A stretch of DNA of 64,000 bases, taken from positions 1 to 64,000 of the forward strand of contig DAIDAO010000037.1 in the NCBI GenBank assembly GCA_027310575.1. Reading direction: 5' to 3'. The notes under the pieces are model-generated. The model was given only the letters and a program-made list of their open reading frames with translations, was not told the DNA's origin and ran no database searches. The position numbers and the translations under genes are program-made. Numbering within the stretch: the first letter of the stretch is position 1; each line of letters opens with the position of its first letter. The DNA comes from a bacterium. GTDB lineage: Archaea > Thermoproteota > Nitrososphaeria > Nitrososphaerales > Gagatemarchaeaceae. This document shows, one piece after another, positions 33,401-42,114 of this stretch.

Positions 33401-33937
33401 GTGCAGTCTAGTCCCGCCCCTGAACACTTTTCACACGCGGCAGCTCCACCCCTGCCTGTCAGCGGCTTGTCCGAAGAGTATCTTGGGGGGCTCGCGAGCT
33501 CAGCCATCGCGAAGAAGTGGGGCCTGAGCTGGAAGCAGGGCTACGCGATCTATCTGACCAGCAGGAGGATAATCGTCGCCCCGGCGAAGACGGAGAACTC
33601 GCTGAGGTGGACCCCTAACACAGGGTCCCTCTTCGGGAGCTTCGGCACAAAAGTCACGCCGTTCATTGACGAGGCTCCGCCAGCTCTCGACGCAATCACC
33701 AAGGGCAAGGACGTCCTCGAAATCCCCGCCGAGACTGTCTCCTCCATCGAGCTGAAGAAGCCCGGATCCTGGATCGGGCAGGGGTCCGTGCGCTTCGTCC
33801 TCTCGCAAGGAAGGGATGTGAAGATGGGGCTGTTAGGGGGGACCGGCACCTACAACGGGGAGCTCGGGAGCGAGGTGTGCGACAGGCTGGCGGCTCTCTT
33901 CAGGTCGAGAATGCCTGGCATAGTGAAGCTTCTGTAA
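33401..33937 (+). CDS. Hypothetical protein with a PH-like fold pattern
   Basis: About 178 residues, not assigned to a family with certainty. After a Pro/Ser-rich start, a beta-rich region GYAIYLTSRRIIVAPAK, then VLEIPAETVSSIELKKPGSW and SVRFVLSQGRDVKMGLLG, has the strand order of bacterial PH-like (bPH) domains, ending in a helix. I chose GTG 33401; ATG 33362 is also in frame. There is no membrane helix. The next genes encode an MscL-like channel and an ESCRT-III protein, so a membrane-linked role is possible. Confidence 0.6.
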   Translation: MQSSPAPEHFSHAAAPPLPVSGLSEEYLGGLASSAIAKKWGLSWKQGYAIYLTSRRIIVAPAKTENSLRWTPNTGSLFGSFGTKVTPFIDEAPPALDAITKGKDVLEIPAETVSSIELKKPGSWIGQGSVRFVLSQGRDVKMGLLGGTGTYNGELGSEVCDRLAALFRSRMPGIVKLL

Positions 33938-33976
33938 GCCTCAGCGGCGCTCGGGCCTCGCGGGCCACCGCGAACT

Positions 33977-33985
33977 CTTAAATTT
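33977..33985 (+). promoter_or_regulatory. TATA-like box of the MscL-like gene
   Basis: CTTAAATTT centred 26 nt before GTG 34006, which supports a leaderless transcript with a GTG start. Confidence 0.5.
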
Positions 33986-34005
33986 CGCAGCGGAAGCGTC
34001 CCTGC

Positions 34006-34416
34006 GTGTCCTCTGACCAAGAGGTGCTCGCAGAACTTCGGAAAATTAGAGAGCTCCTGACAAAGCCCACACCGCCGGCCCCGCCCGCGCCCAAGGGCCT
34101 GCTCGCCGAGTTCAAGGCCTTCATCTCGCAGTACAAAGTGCTCGGTCTAGCAGTGGGGTTCATCCTCGCCCTGTACTTGGGGCAGCTCGTGCAGGGACTG
34201 GTCAACGACTTCATCATGCCAGTCATTTCTCTTGCCACAGGCGGTGGCCCCACCGCACTGTGCGGTGGTTCGACCGTCCCTGTCCCTGCCTGGCAGTGCC
34301 TCACCGCAGGACCCTTCCTCTACGGCCAATTCCTTGGCACTCTTCTCACATTCATAATCGTCGCCTTCGTCATCTTCCTGATCGTGAAGATCGCGAAGCG
34401 GTACAAGATCGACTAG
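34006..34416 (+). CDS. MscL-like mechanosensitive channel protein
   Basis: 136 residues. A charged N-terminal helix (VLAELRKIRELL) and a Pro-rich hinge lead to FISQYKVLGLAVGFILALYLGQ and LVNDFIMPVISLATGG (quoted in parts), which matches MscL TM1: an L-A-V-G core followed by D-F/I-I-M-P. A periplasmic-type loop of about 35 residues with two Cys precedes TM2 (TLLTFIIVAFVIFLIVKIAK). MscL opens under membrane tension to release solutes in hypo-osmotic shock. The N-terminal extension before TM1 is longer than in E. coli MscL. Confidence 0.8.
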   Translation: MSSDQEVLAELRKIRELLTKPTPPAPPAPKGLLAEFKAFISQYKVLGLAVGFILALYLGQLVQGLVNDFIMPVISLATGGGPTALCGGSTVPVPAWQCLTAGPFLYGQFLGTLLTFIIVAFVIFLIVKIAKRYKID

Positions 34417-34499
34417 GGGCTCTCCCAACCATTTTTGCAGCGCTTTCGAAAAGTGTGATTCGTTAAGCAGACAGTCAACCGTTCTTGCTATAGTCAGTC

Positions 34500-35180
34500 A
34501 TGTCCGGTTTCGCTGATATCGCACCGGATATCACGATGAGCAGCAGCAAATTCGAGAAGGGATGGAAGGCTCAGGAGAAGGAGCCGTTCGGGAAGCAGGT
34601 CCGCGAAACAATCCGCGGTCCTCAGCCGATGCGTCCTCAGATCCAGAAGGCGACCCAGCAACTCACTGGGGAGATCAACAGGCTGGACCAGGCGATGAAC
34701 CGGCTGAAGCAACGCGAAAGCTCCATCTTCAAGAAGACCGTGACTGCTGTTCAGGCACACGACCAGGAATCCAGCAAGGCGTACTCAAACGAGCTCGCCG
34801 AAGTCCGCAAGATGGAGAAGATCGTCACGCAGTCCAAGATCGCCCTAGAGCAGATCACCACGAGGCTGCAGACGGTCACCGACATCGGGGACTTCGCCGC
34901 CACTATCGCCCCGGCGATCGGGGTGATCAAGAACGTACGCGCAACCCTCGGAGAGGCCATGCCAGACGCCCAGGGAGCACTCGGAGAGATTGGCGCCCAG
35001 CTCAACTCGATCATGGTGGACGTCGGCCAGATAACTGGCACGACGTTCTATCAGGCCGAGAACAGCGAGGAGGCCAACAAGATCCTGGCAGAGGCTTCAG
35101 CCATAGCTGAAAAGCGCATGGCGGAGTCCCTCCCAGAAGTGCCTAACAGCGCAGGCCAGTCCATCTTCACCAGCGAATAG
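34500..35180 (+). CDS. cdvB: ESCRT-III-like (Snf7/CdvB family) protein
   Basis: A 226-residue archaeal ESCRT-III homologue. The core starts PMRPQIQKATQQLTGEINRL, a basic alpha-1/alpha-2 hairpin, and continues with the coiled-coil helices LKQRESSIFKKTVTAVQAHD and AYSNELAEVRKMEKIVTQSK, then SKIALEQITTRL. These are characteristic CdvB sequences. The acidic C-terminal helices reach about residue 210. The C-terminal winged-helix of the full CdvB is absent and no MIM2 motif is evident, so this resembles the shorter CdvB1/B2/B3 paralogues. It should polymerise on membranes at constriction in division or vesicle budding. cdvA and cdvC (Vps4) are not in the window. Confidence 0.88.
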   Translation: MSGFADIAPDITMSSSKFEKGWKAQEKEPFGKQVRETIRGPQPMRPQIQKATQQLTGEINRLDQAMNRLKQRESSIFKKTVTAVQAHDQESSKAYSNELAEVRKMEKIVTQSKIALEQITTRLQTVTDIGDFAATIAPAIGVIKNVRATLGEAMPDAQGALGEIGAQLNSIMVDVGQITGTTFYQAENSEEANKILAEASAIAEKRMAESLPEVPNSAGQSIFTSE

Positions 35181-35303
35181 AACACCCCAGGCAGCTCGGC
35201 GAGAGCCGGGCGGCCTTTCTTTCTGTTTTCCCTGCCCCGGAAGTTCTCAAAACAGGGAATCGTCTCACTCCATAAAGAGGGTCCCAAGGTCGACCCGTCC
35301 TCC

Positions 35304-36032
35304 TTGAACGCGGTCGAGGTGAAGGACCTGAGGAAGACCTACAGGCCGACGGTCGCCCTCGATGGCATCAGCTTCACAATAGGGGAGGGGGAGGTCTTCG
35401 GCCTCATCGGCCCCAACGGCTCGGGAAAGACCACAACGCTTAGGATTCTCGGGACCCTCATTAGGCCTACTGGAGGCTCGGCCAAGATCTTCGCGACGGA
35501 CGTAGTGAAAGACCCTGACGACGTCCGTCGCATGATTGGGTACCTTCCTGAAGAGGCAGGTGTGTACAACAACCTGACGGGCAACGACTATCTGAATTTC
35601 ATCGGGCGGCTGTACTCCTCCACGGCAGAGGGGGTCGACGGAATGGTGAGGCAGGCAGCAGAGATTTCGGGGCTGGGGAACAGACTGGACGAAAGGGCGG
35701 GAGGGTACAGCCAAGGGATGAAGCGGAGACTCCTGCTGGCGAGGGTGATGATGCTGAAGCCTCGACTGGCCATACTGGACGAACCGACGTCAGGCCTGGA
35801 CGTGGTCCACTCCACCCACATCAGGGGGCTGATCCGCACCTACGTGAAGGACTTCGGCGTGACCGTTCTCCTCTCGAGCCATAACATGCTAGAGGTCGAC
35901 TATCTCTGCGACAGAATCGTGTTGATGAACAAGGGGAAGGTCGTGGCTGCCGGGACTCCACGCGAGCTCAAGGAGGCCGGCGGCTCCGCCAACCTCGAGG
36001 AGGCTTTCATGAAGGTGATAGGAAACGGCTAG
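35304..36032 (+). CDS. ABC transporter ATP-binding protein (ABC-2 type)
   Basis: A 242-residue ATPase. Walker A is GPNGSGKTT, the Q-loop region is YLPEEAGVY, the signature is YSQGMKRRLLLARVMM, and Walker B is LAILDEPTSGLD; the switch His follows in LLSSHNM. The sequence type is the DrrA/NatA-like exporter group. The start is TTG. The permease gene lies 13 nt downstream on the same strand. Likely roles are export of lipids, drugs or small molecules. Confidence 0.93.
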   Translation: MNAVEVKDLRKTYRPTVALDGISFTIGEGEVFGLIGPNGSGKTTTLRILGTLIRPTGGSAKIFATDVVKDPDDVRRMIGYLPEEAGVYNNLTGNDYLNFIGRLYSSTAEGVDGMVRQAAEISGLGNRLDERAGGYSQGMKRRLLLARVMMLKPRLAILDEPTSGLDVVHSTHIRGLIRTYVKDFGVTVLLSSHNMLEVDYLCDRIVLMNKGKVVAAGTPRELKEAGGSANLEEAFMKVIGNG

Positions 36033-36045
36033 GGCCTTCCAGACA

Positions 36046-37326
36046 TTGGTGGTCAAGGAGGTCAGGGACCTCCTAAAGGACAGGAAGATTGTTCTTGGAA
36101 TGATCATAGTGCCGCTCCTGATCTTCCCGCTGATGGGCGGCGCCATCGGCCTGTCCACGGAGTCCGTCAAGACAGCCACGAAGAGCACGAGCTTCGCAGT
36201 GATGAACTTGGATGGGGGGAACTACTCGAGCTTGGCCCTCGGCTACTTCAACTCACTGCCGAACGTGACCGTGAAGGATGTCCCGCCTCAGCCCGTTCCC
36301 GACGGGATGCTTACCGCCCTGAAGCAGAACGTCTCGACTCTGGTCGTAATTCCCGCCGACTTCAGCTCAAGGGTCCAGGCGAGGAGCCAGGTCTCCCTCG
36401 AATCGTACACGGCGGTGACCAGCTTCGGCGTCGGCCAACAGGTTACCTCGACAATGGTTCCCTCAATCCTGAAGTCATTCGGGGCTGCCCTCAGCACCTA
36501 CTACATCGAGCAGGGATCAACGGGCCTGAACGCTTCGGTGGTGCTCGCCCCTATCGCTTTGAGTGAATCTACCTATCTCAACGGGAACCTCCTCCCAGTC
36601 TCCCCCGCAGCCGTCGCTTCCTCAGGAATGCAACAATCATTCGCCCTCCCGATAGCGACCTTTATCGTGCTGATTTTCGCTATGCAGATCGCGTCTTCCG
36701 CGATGGCCGTGGAGAAAGAGCAGAAGACCTTCGAGACGCTTCTCACCCTCCCGGTGTCACGCTTCCAGATTCTCGGAGCGAAACTGATCGGGTCGACGGT
36801 CATCGCCGCGATGGGGGCTGTCACTTCGATAATCGGATTCACCTACTACATGGGCATGATCGGGTCCGTCTCCGAAGCCGCGGGGTCTGCAGCAGTGGAG
36901 ATTACTCCATCTCCCGCCTATTACGTCATGCTCGGGTTGCTCCTCTTCCTCACGCTTGCGCTAGCCACCTCCATATCCATTATTGTCTCCGTCTTCACAT
37001 CTGATGTCCGGGGGGCCCAAGCAGTAGTGGGCTATCTCGCCCTCCCGATCATCCTCCCCACCTTCTTGGTTATCTTCGGGGACATCGGCACACTGTCGCT
37101 CGGCCTGAAGGCGCTGGTCCTCGCAATTCCGTTCTCCTACGTTGCTGCCTTCGCCGCTACGGGGGTCTTCGGGGACCTGACCTACGGGCTGATAGGGATG
37201 GTCTATATTTCCCTCTGGGTTGTCGGAACCCTATACCTAGCCTCGAAGCTGTTCAACTCCGAGAGAATACTCACTTCGAGGTTCACATTCGGCCGCCGGA
37301 AACCCGAGCAGCAAGGCGACAACTGA
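36046..37326 (+). CDS. ABC-2 type transporter permease (NatB/YhaP-like)
   Basis: 426 residues. The N-terminal VVKEVRDLLKDRKIVLGMI lead into TM1 is typical of NatB/YhaP-type permeases. A large extracellular domain of about 150 residues with N-x-S/T sites (NYSSL, NVTVK, NVSTL) precedes a cluster of five helices at about residues 195-410. EKEQKTFETLLTLPVSR in the cytoplasmic loop is the usual coupling motif for the ATPase. It forms one unit with the preceding ATP-binding gene. GC content is a little below that of neighbouring genes. Confidence 0.9.
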   Translation: MVVKEVRDLLKDRKIVLGMIIVPLLIFPLMGGAIGLSTESVKTATKSTSFAVMNLDGGNYSSLALGYFNSLPNVTVKDVPPQPVPDGMLTALKQNVSTLVVIPADFSSRVQARSQVSLESYTAVTSFGVGQQVTSTMVPSILKSFGAALSTYYIEQGSTGLNASVVLAPIALSESTYLNGNLLPVSPAAVASSGMQQSFALPIATFIVLIFAMQIASSAMAVEKEQKTFETLLTLPVSRFQILGAKLIGSTVIAAMGAVTSIIGFTYYMGMIGSVSEAAGSAAVEITPSPAYYVMLGLLLFLTLALATSISIIVSVFTSDVRGAQAVVGYLALPIILPTFLVIFGDIGTLSLGLKALVLAIPFSYVAAFAATGVFGDLTYGLIGMVYISLWVVGTLYLASKLFNSERILTSRFTFGRRKPEQQGDN

Positions 37327-37403
37327 CGGGGACGGACGACCGATGCCGGAGTATACCTATATCCGGACCCCTGGACCCCCCTCAAACAAGAGCGAACCAG
37401 CAA

Positions 37404-38888
37404 TTGGGTAACTCAAGATCGACCCTCGACTACGACGTCGTAATCGCGGGCGGGGGGATGGCGGGCCTAATCACAGCGGCGTCAATCGGCTACAACTCAA
37501 AGGGGAGGGCCCGGGTCGTCATCGTAGACAGGAACAAAGAGAGCGAGCCAGGCAGGAAGACCAACAACGGCTGGACCTGCGGGGACGCGACCAGCAAGCG
37601 ATCCCTGGAGTATCTGGCAGACCACATCGGGATAAGGTACGGCCCACCGGAGCTGGAGCACCCCGTCAAGGGGGTCTACGTCTACTCCCCTGACCGGCAG
37701 ACGAAGGTGCTCTTCGAGGGGGAAGGCTACCTCTTCAACAGGAAGGTCCTCCCGAGGCGGCAGGTGGCCGACGCCAAGAAGTACGGCACGGAGTTCATGT
37801 TCGAAGCGACGGCGGAGAGGCTGCTCTCCGATGGGGGAAGGATAACCGGGGTCACGGGAAGAAGGTCCGACGGATCGGCGTTCAGCTTGACCGCGAAGGT
37901 GGTCATAGACGCCACCGGCTCGTCCTCCACGCTGAGGCGGTTCATGCCGATCCCCTCAATGATCGAGAAGGAGATCGACCCCGACGACGTCGTCGGCACA
38001 GGGAGGTACATCCTGGACTTCCAACCCGCCAAGGACGAGCCGGCGTTCTTTTCACCCGACTACTGCATCATCCACCTCGACCAGTTCATCGCCCCAGCGG
38101 GATACGCGTGGGTCTTCCCGAAGGGGAAGAAGAAGGTCAACATCGGTCTCGGCGTGTCCCATTCCGGGCTCGCCAGAAGGAACAGGCGGTTCGGGCTCAA
38201 CGACAACCTCCAGAGCCTGATAGACGAGTATCTGGCCGACAATCCGGTGATCAAGAACTACTCCCAGCCATCCGACGATGCCAACGCAGGTAACACCAAG
38301 GGGAACTGGCAGGTCCCTGTCAGGCGCCACAACGACTGCATGGTGGCCAACGGCTTCGCGGTGGTGGGGGACTCGGCGTGGATGCCGAGGCCGATCGACG
38401 CCGGCGGCATAAGCCCGTCCATCTACGGAGGCACGATCCTGGGCAAGGTGGTCGCCGAGGCCCTCGAGGCGGGGGACACCAGCGAGGCCAGATTGTGGAA
38501 GTACAACGTGGAGTACATGAACACCCACGGCTACCCCATGGCGAGCTTCGAGGTCCTCAGGCGCTACCTCCAGACTGTGACGAACGACCAGATCAACTAC
38601 GGCATGAAGCACTTCCTATCGGAGGAGGACGTGAACGCCATCACGGAACGGAAGCACCCCCAGTTCAACCAGGCACGCTTCATGAACCCGGCCATGTGGC
38701 TCCGGGTGCTTGGGGAGCTGTCGCTCGCGAGGGGGCTGAGATACACGGTGAAGAAGAGCGCCGCCCTGGTCGAGGTCAACCTCGCCTACCCCGAGTCCCC
38801 GACCGGGTTCGCGGAATGGCAGAAGCGGCTGGCGAGGGAGCTGGCCGAGACCGTCGAGAGGTTCAAGCCTCTTGACGTCGTGAACTAG
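37404..38888 (+). CDS. Geranylgeranyl reductase-family FAD protein (long)
   Basis: A 494-residue flavoprotein. The N-terminal FAD motif is VVIAGGGMAGLITAAS; TNNGWTCGDATSKR contains a Cys near the active site as in archaeal geranylgeranyl reductases; GYAWVFPKGKKKVNIGLGVS is the lipid-pocket block and VVGDSAWMPRPIDAGGIS is the second FAD motif. Such enzymes saturate the isoprenoid chains of archaeal ether lipids. It starts with TTG (a GTATACCTATATCC element lies about 45 nt upstream). The C-terminal 120 residues form a helical domain missing from the shorter relative at 27293-28303. Confidence 0.88.
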   Translation: MGNSRSTLDYDVVIAGGGMAGLITAASIGYNSKGRARVVIVDRNKESEPGRKTNNGWTCGDATSKRSLEYLADHIGIRYGPPELEHPVKGVYVYSPDRQTKVLFEGEGYLFNRKVLPRRQVADAKKYGTEFMFEATAERLLSDGGRITGVTGRRSDGSAFSLTAKVVIDATGSSSTLRRFMPIPSMIEKEIDPDDVVGTGRYILDFQPAKDEPAFFSPDYCIIHLDQFIAPAGYAWVFPKGKKKVNIGLGVSHSGLARRNRRFGLNDNLQSLIDEYLADNPVIKNYSQPSDDANAGNTKGNWQVPVRRHNDCMVANGFAVVGDSAWMPRPIDAGGISPSIYGGTILGKVVAEALEAGDTSEARLWKYNVEYMNTHGYPMASFEVLRRYLQTVTNDQINYGMKHFLSEEDVNAITERKHPQFNQARFMNPAMWLRVLGELSLARGLRYTVKKSAALVEVNLAYPESPTGFAEWQKRLARELAETVERFKPLDVVN

Positions 38889-38917
38889 AAATAGCTGGCT
38901 CCGCAGGCTCGGCTGAC

Positions 38918-40579
38918 ATGGCCTCAGACCCTCTCGACGCCGAGATATTGCAACTCGTGAAGGAGATCAACCCCTCAGGTGCCTACCTGATGGGGTTCAA
39001 CGAATACGCCGGCAAGCTGTTCATCGCTTCCAGCGAGAACATCGAGGAGGCACTGCAGAAGCTCAGGTCGCTCCGGTCTCGGGCCAAGACCGACCTGCAG
39101 CGGAAGGTCCTCGACTCCATGGAGATGGCCGTGGGGTTCGACGAGCCCCAGCCGGTCTTAGACGACATCGTCGGCACGATCTTCGCCCATCTTGCCAAGG
39201 AGGGGGTCAACGACGCGCACATGCTCTCCCTTCTGGACTATGCCGTCAGGGACATCGACGCCTGCATAGGCAGGTTCTCCAGCCGGGCGATATCCGCGGC
39301 CGTCAAGGCGCTTACGCTCTACAGACTGGACGGCGTCCTCGAGATACTCGACACGGTGAAAGGCCAGAGCAAGAGCGTCGAGGTCAAGCGGGCGTGCGAC
39401 GCGACCAAGGCCAAGGCGTCGGAGTACGTCAGGCTGTTCGAGCTGAGGGGATGGGGGAAGGGGGAGTTCCCCAACGTCGAGCGGATCTTCAAGGAGGAAG
39501 GGTTCGACCTAGGCAGGGAAGGGTCCTACGCCGAGGTGCTCAGGAGGGCATTCGACTACACGAGCACTGCCGACGAGCTGGAGAAGAAGGCCATTTCTTG
39601 GATCGACGAAGAGCTCCCGAGGTTCAGGAGGATAACAGAGAGGCTCGCGAAGCAGTTCGGTTGCGACCCCACCCCCGAGGCGGTGGAAGCCAAGATCAAC
39701 GAAACGGACAGTCTGGACCCCAAGAAGCTCGTGGGCGTGACGCTGGGGATAAGGCGCGTGGTCCAGAGGCTCGTCGACGAAGACGTCAGCGGCATCAACC
39801 CGAAGTACAGGACCACAGTGGTCGAGACGCCCCCGTACCTGACCGGCACCATCCCCACTGGCGCGGCGCAGTTCTTCGACACGTTCACCAGGAGGCCTTT
39901 CCAGTACTTCTTCCAGACCACCGATCCGAAGAGGGACCCAGACAAGTCGGTGGCTGCGCTGACCGCCCTCCTCGTCCACGAGGAGTATGGGCACTGCGTG
40001 CACCACTCCAACAGCGCGCTCGGGTTCGCAGGGGAGCTCCCCGTGCTCCAGCTCTTCCCCGGGCTCCCGACCGGAGGCCCGATAACCGAGGGGCTGTCTT
40101 TCAACAGGGAGATCGAGTTCCTGGATGTCTCAGAGGGGCTGGAGTCCAAGAAGAGACTGACGAAGACGGAGAAGGCGTACGTCAAGCTGCTCGAGAAGTA
40201 CGGTGGGCTCAAGCAGTTCAACCTGGAGCTCGAGTTCATGACAATGCGGATGCGGATAATCCGGTTCCTCCGCGTCGTCGGGGACGTCAGGGTGAACACG
40301 GGCAAGCAGGGGCTCCTCGAGTTCGTCGGCTGGGCGCACGAGCACACGGGGATCCCGAGGAGCAGCATGTACTTCCAGCTCTTCCCCGCCCACGAGGGCA
40401 TCTTCCCCGGCTACGCGACGAGCTACGCAGTCTGCGGCCAGGAGATCCGCGCAATCGAGAAGAAGATCAGGGACCCGAAGAAGAAGGTGAAGTTCTCTAC
40501 CTACCTGTGCAGCATAGGGTTCCCGCCGATGAGCATCTATATGCGGATGCTGAGGGAGTACGCCGCGAAGTTGAAGTAG
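38918..40579 (+). CDS. Putative zinc metallopeptidase with an HEEYGHCVHH motif
   Basis: A 553-residue soluble protein, largely helical, with no signal peptide. VHEEYGHCVHHSN, at about residues 352-364, resembles the active-site helix of M3/M32-type peptidases (HExGHxxH), but one residue longer: the second His is five, not four, places after the first. EGLSFNREIEF about 40 residues later could give the Glu ligand. DUF885 proteins also have a lengthened motif (HExxPGH), so it may lie between these groups. A peptidase or carboxypeptidase role is inferred from the motif and size. It is 29 nt after the lipid reductase gene and 20 nt before a PPOX gene. Confidence 0.65.
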   Translation: MASDPLDAEILQLVKEINPSGAYLMGFNEYAGKLFIASSENIEEALQKLRSLRSRAKTDLQRKVLDSMEMAVGFDEPQPVLDDIVGTIFAHLAKEGVNDAHMLSLLDYAVRDIDACIGRFSSRAISAAVKALTLYRLDGVLEILDTVKGQSKSVEVKRACDATKAKASEYVRLFELRGWGKGEFPNVERIFKEEGFDLGREGSYAEVLRRAFDYTSTADELEKKAISWIDEELPRFRRITERLAKQFGCDPTPEAVEAKINETDSLDPKKLVGVTLGIRRVVQRLVDEDVSGINPKYRTTVVETPPYLTGTIPTGAAQFFDTFTRRPFQYFFQTTDPKRDPDKSVAALTALLVHEEYGHCVHHSNSALGFAGELPVLQLFPGLPTGGPITEGLSFNREIEFLDVSEGLESKKRLTKTEKAYVKLLEKYGGLKQFNLELEFMTMRMRIIRFLRVVGDVRVNTGKQGLLEFVGWAHEHTGIPRSSMYFQLFPAHEGIFPGYATSYAVCGQEIRAIEKKIRDPKKKVKFSTYLCSIGFPPMSIYMRMLREYAAKLK

Positions 40580-40599
40580 AGCCGTCCCTCTTCACGCCC

Positions 40600-40998
40600 A
40601 TGGCAAAGTTCAGCGCGAAGGCCGTGACGTTCCTGAAGGGGAGGCACTTCGGTAAGCTCGCGACGATTCAGAAGGACGGTTCCCCGCATGTCACTCCGAT
40701 CTGGTACATGCTCGACCGCGGGAAGCTGATAGTGAACACGACTACCGACCGCGTGAAGTACCATAACATCCGCAGGGATCCAAGGGTCGCGCTCCTCGTC
40801 GACGACGGCTACCCATATGTGATGATCAAGGGCGAGGCGAGGGTGGCAAGGGAGCGGGACGCCAAGAAGGACATCGAGACGCTGGCCATACGCTACAGGG
40901 GCGAGGAAGCGGGGAGGAAGGCTGCGAGAGGCCGCTACTGGAAGGACCCGCGGGTGTCTCTGGAGATCGTCCCCAAGAAGGTAGTCGTCGGCCTGTAA
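40600..40998 (+). CDS. PPOX-class flavin/F420-binding split-barrel protein
   Basis: A 132-residue split beta-barrel of the pyridoxamine 5'-phosphate oxidase superfamily. FGKLATIQKDGSPHVTPIWYM is the opening strand pair (quoted as FGKLATIQKDG and PHVTPIWYM) and KYHNIRRDPRVALLVDD is the cofactor phosphate-binding region. In archaea and actinobacteria these small members often bind F420 or FMN and reduce small molecules. ATG 40600 gives the normal length. The gene converges with TetR three nt away. A second, different member lies at 59802-60179. Confidence 0.85.
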   Translation: MAKFSAKAVTFLKGRHFGKLATIQKDGSPHVTPIWYMLDRGKLIVNTTTDRVKYHNIRRDPRVALLVDDGYPYVMIKGEARVARERDAKKDIETLAIRYRGEEAGRKAARGRYWKDPRVSLEIVPKKVVVGL

Positions 40999-41001
40999 CG
41001 A

Positions 41002-41586
41002 CTACCGCATCGCCCTGAAGAAGAAGTCAGTGACGAACCGCCTGTAGGCCTCCCTGTCCGACCCCCTCGCGAAGTGAATGTGCTGGAATATGTCCCGATT
41101 GAGCATCCCGAGGAGGCAGTCCGAAGCCAGGGCCGCGTCCGACTTCCTGAACAGATTCTTTGCCATAGCGCCTTCGATCAGCCCCGCCGCGATTCCCTTG
41201 ATCTTCTCGAGGTCCTCGAACACCATCTGGGCGCTGCGCTTGTCCATGGTGGCCGAGTCCCGCATGTAGAGTCCGATGTCGAATGTGTGCTCGGGGAAGG
41301 ACGACAGGTAGGTGGAGATGAATCGCTCCAGCCCCTTCTTCGGGTCCCGCAGTTGGGAAGGGGGCGTGAGCTGCGCAATGAAGTCCGCCATTGTTATCTT
41401 CTTGCGCGCCACGGCGTCAAAGAGCCCCTTCTTGTTCCCGAAGTAGTAGTAGATGACCGGGGCCGTGGTCCCAGTCTCCTTGCAGATGTCCCGCACAGAC
41501 ACGTTGGAAAAGCCCTTCTCCGCAAACAACTTCGACGCAGTCTGGAGTATCTTATTGGCCGTCTCGCGATGGCCGTCGGCCTGCAT
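41002..41586 (-). CDS. TetR/AcrR-family transcriptional regulator
   Basis: 194 residues. The N-terminal HTH is typical: KILQTASKLFAEKGFSNVSV, then DICKETGTTAPVIYYYFGNK, in which the YYYF element anchors the recognition helix. The remaining 130 residues form the helical ligand-binding and dimer domain, which is not specific enough to name an effector. ATG 41586 is preferred over GTG 41592 because the TATA-like box at 41611-41619 is centred 28 nt before it. It probably represses itself and a neighbour, possibly the PPOX/peptidase genes. Confidence 0.9.
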   Translation of the reverse strand: MQADGHRETANKILQTASKLFAEKGFSNVSVRDICKETGTTAPVIYYYFGNKKGLFDAVARKKITMADFIAQLTPPSQLRDPKKGLERFISTYLSSFPEHTFDIGLYMRDSATMDKRSAQMVFEDLEKIKGIAAGLIEGAMAKNLFRKSDAALASDCLLGMLNRDIFQHIHFARGSDREAYRRFVTDFFFRAMR

Positions 41587-41610
41587 CCTCACGAAAACCC
41601 GCTACATCGT

Positions 41611-41619
41611 ATTTAACGC
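41611..41619 (-). promoter_or_regulatory. TATA-like box of the TetR gene
   Basis: GCGTTAAAT on the minus strand, centred 28 nt before ATG 41586. Confidence 0.45.
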
Positions 41620-41639
41620 TTGAACAGGTCCCAGGCTCC

Positions 41640-42114
41640 AGAACCCTCCGCGCGAGGTGGAAGCGACCTGCTGCGCCGTGGGGCTCAACGGGATCGGCGG
41701 GGAGCGTCGGGAGGGTCGTCCAGTCCGTCGCGGCGACCCTGACGCTGGAACTCCTCGGCATACCTTTCGTCAGGACGGTCGGAGCCCTCTGTCTCGAGGG
41801 TGCCTTCTGCCCCGCGCTGATGCTGAAGGGCGTGAGATTCAGTGGCGTCAGAGCCGCGAGAATCGCCATCGAGAAACGGCTCCCGCCGCTCCCGAGGTGG
41901 GAGCTAATTGCGAAGCTCCTCCCCCTGACCCTCGTCTCACGGAACGGTGCGCCGGTCCTTGGGATTACGCATAAGCATCCCGCTTGGCATCATTATGGGA
42001 TATCCTAACTTAAGTACTGGCACCGACCAGTGCCTGCTGTTGGCCCTAACAGGTAAGGGAATCGCGGGAGCGACTCTCGCCACCTGGGGTTCCGGCGGAG
42101 GAAATGCATCCTAG
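41640..42114 (+). other. Region without an assigned gene; open frame lacking a start, and a long leader
   Basis: From about 41640 to 42008 one plus frame is open and codon-like. It reads SVAATLTLELLGIPFVRTVG, then ALCLEGAFCPALMLKGVRFSG, then RLPPLPRWELIAKLLPLTLV (quoted in separate parts of 20 or fewer), rich in Leu and Val. It has no ATG, GTG or TTG before 41820, so it may be a gene remnant. An antisense frame (41552-41869) is also open but poorer in coding character. After 42008 a CTTAAGTA element (about 42010-42017) may start the message of the large secreted protein, leaving a leader of nearly 80 nt. I see no RNA gene. Confidence 0.35.

Noticed and set aside
42021-42114. Riboswitch before the large secreted protein
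   Set aside because: The leader has some short repeats, but I cannot match it to any known riboswitch core and no expression platform is visible.
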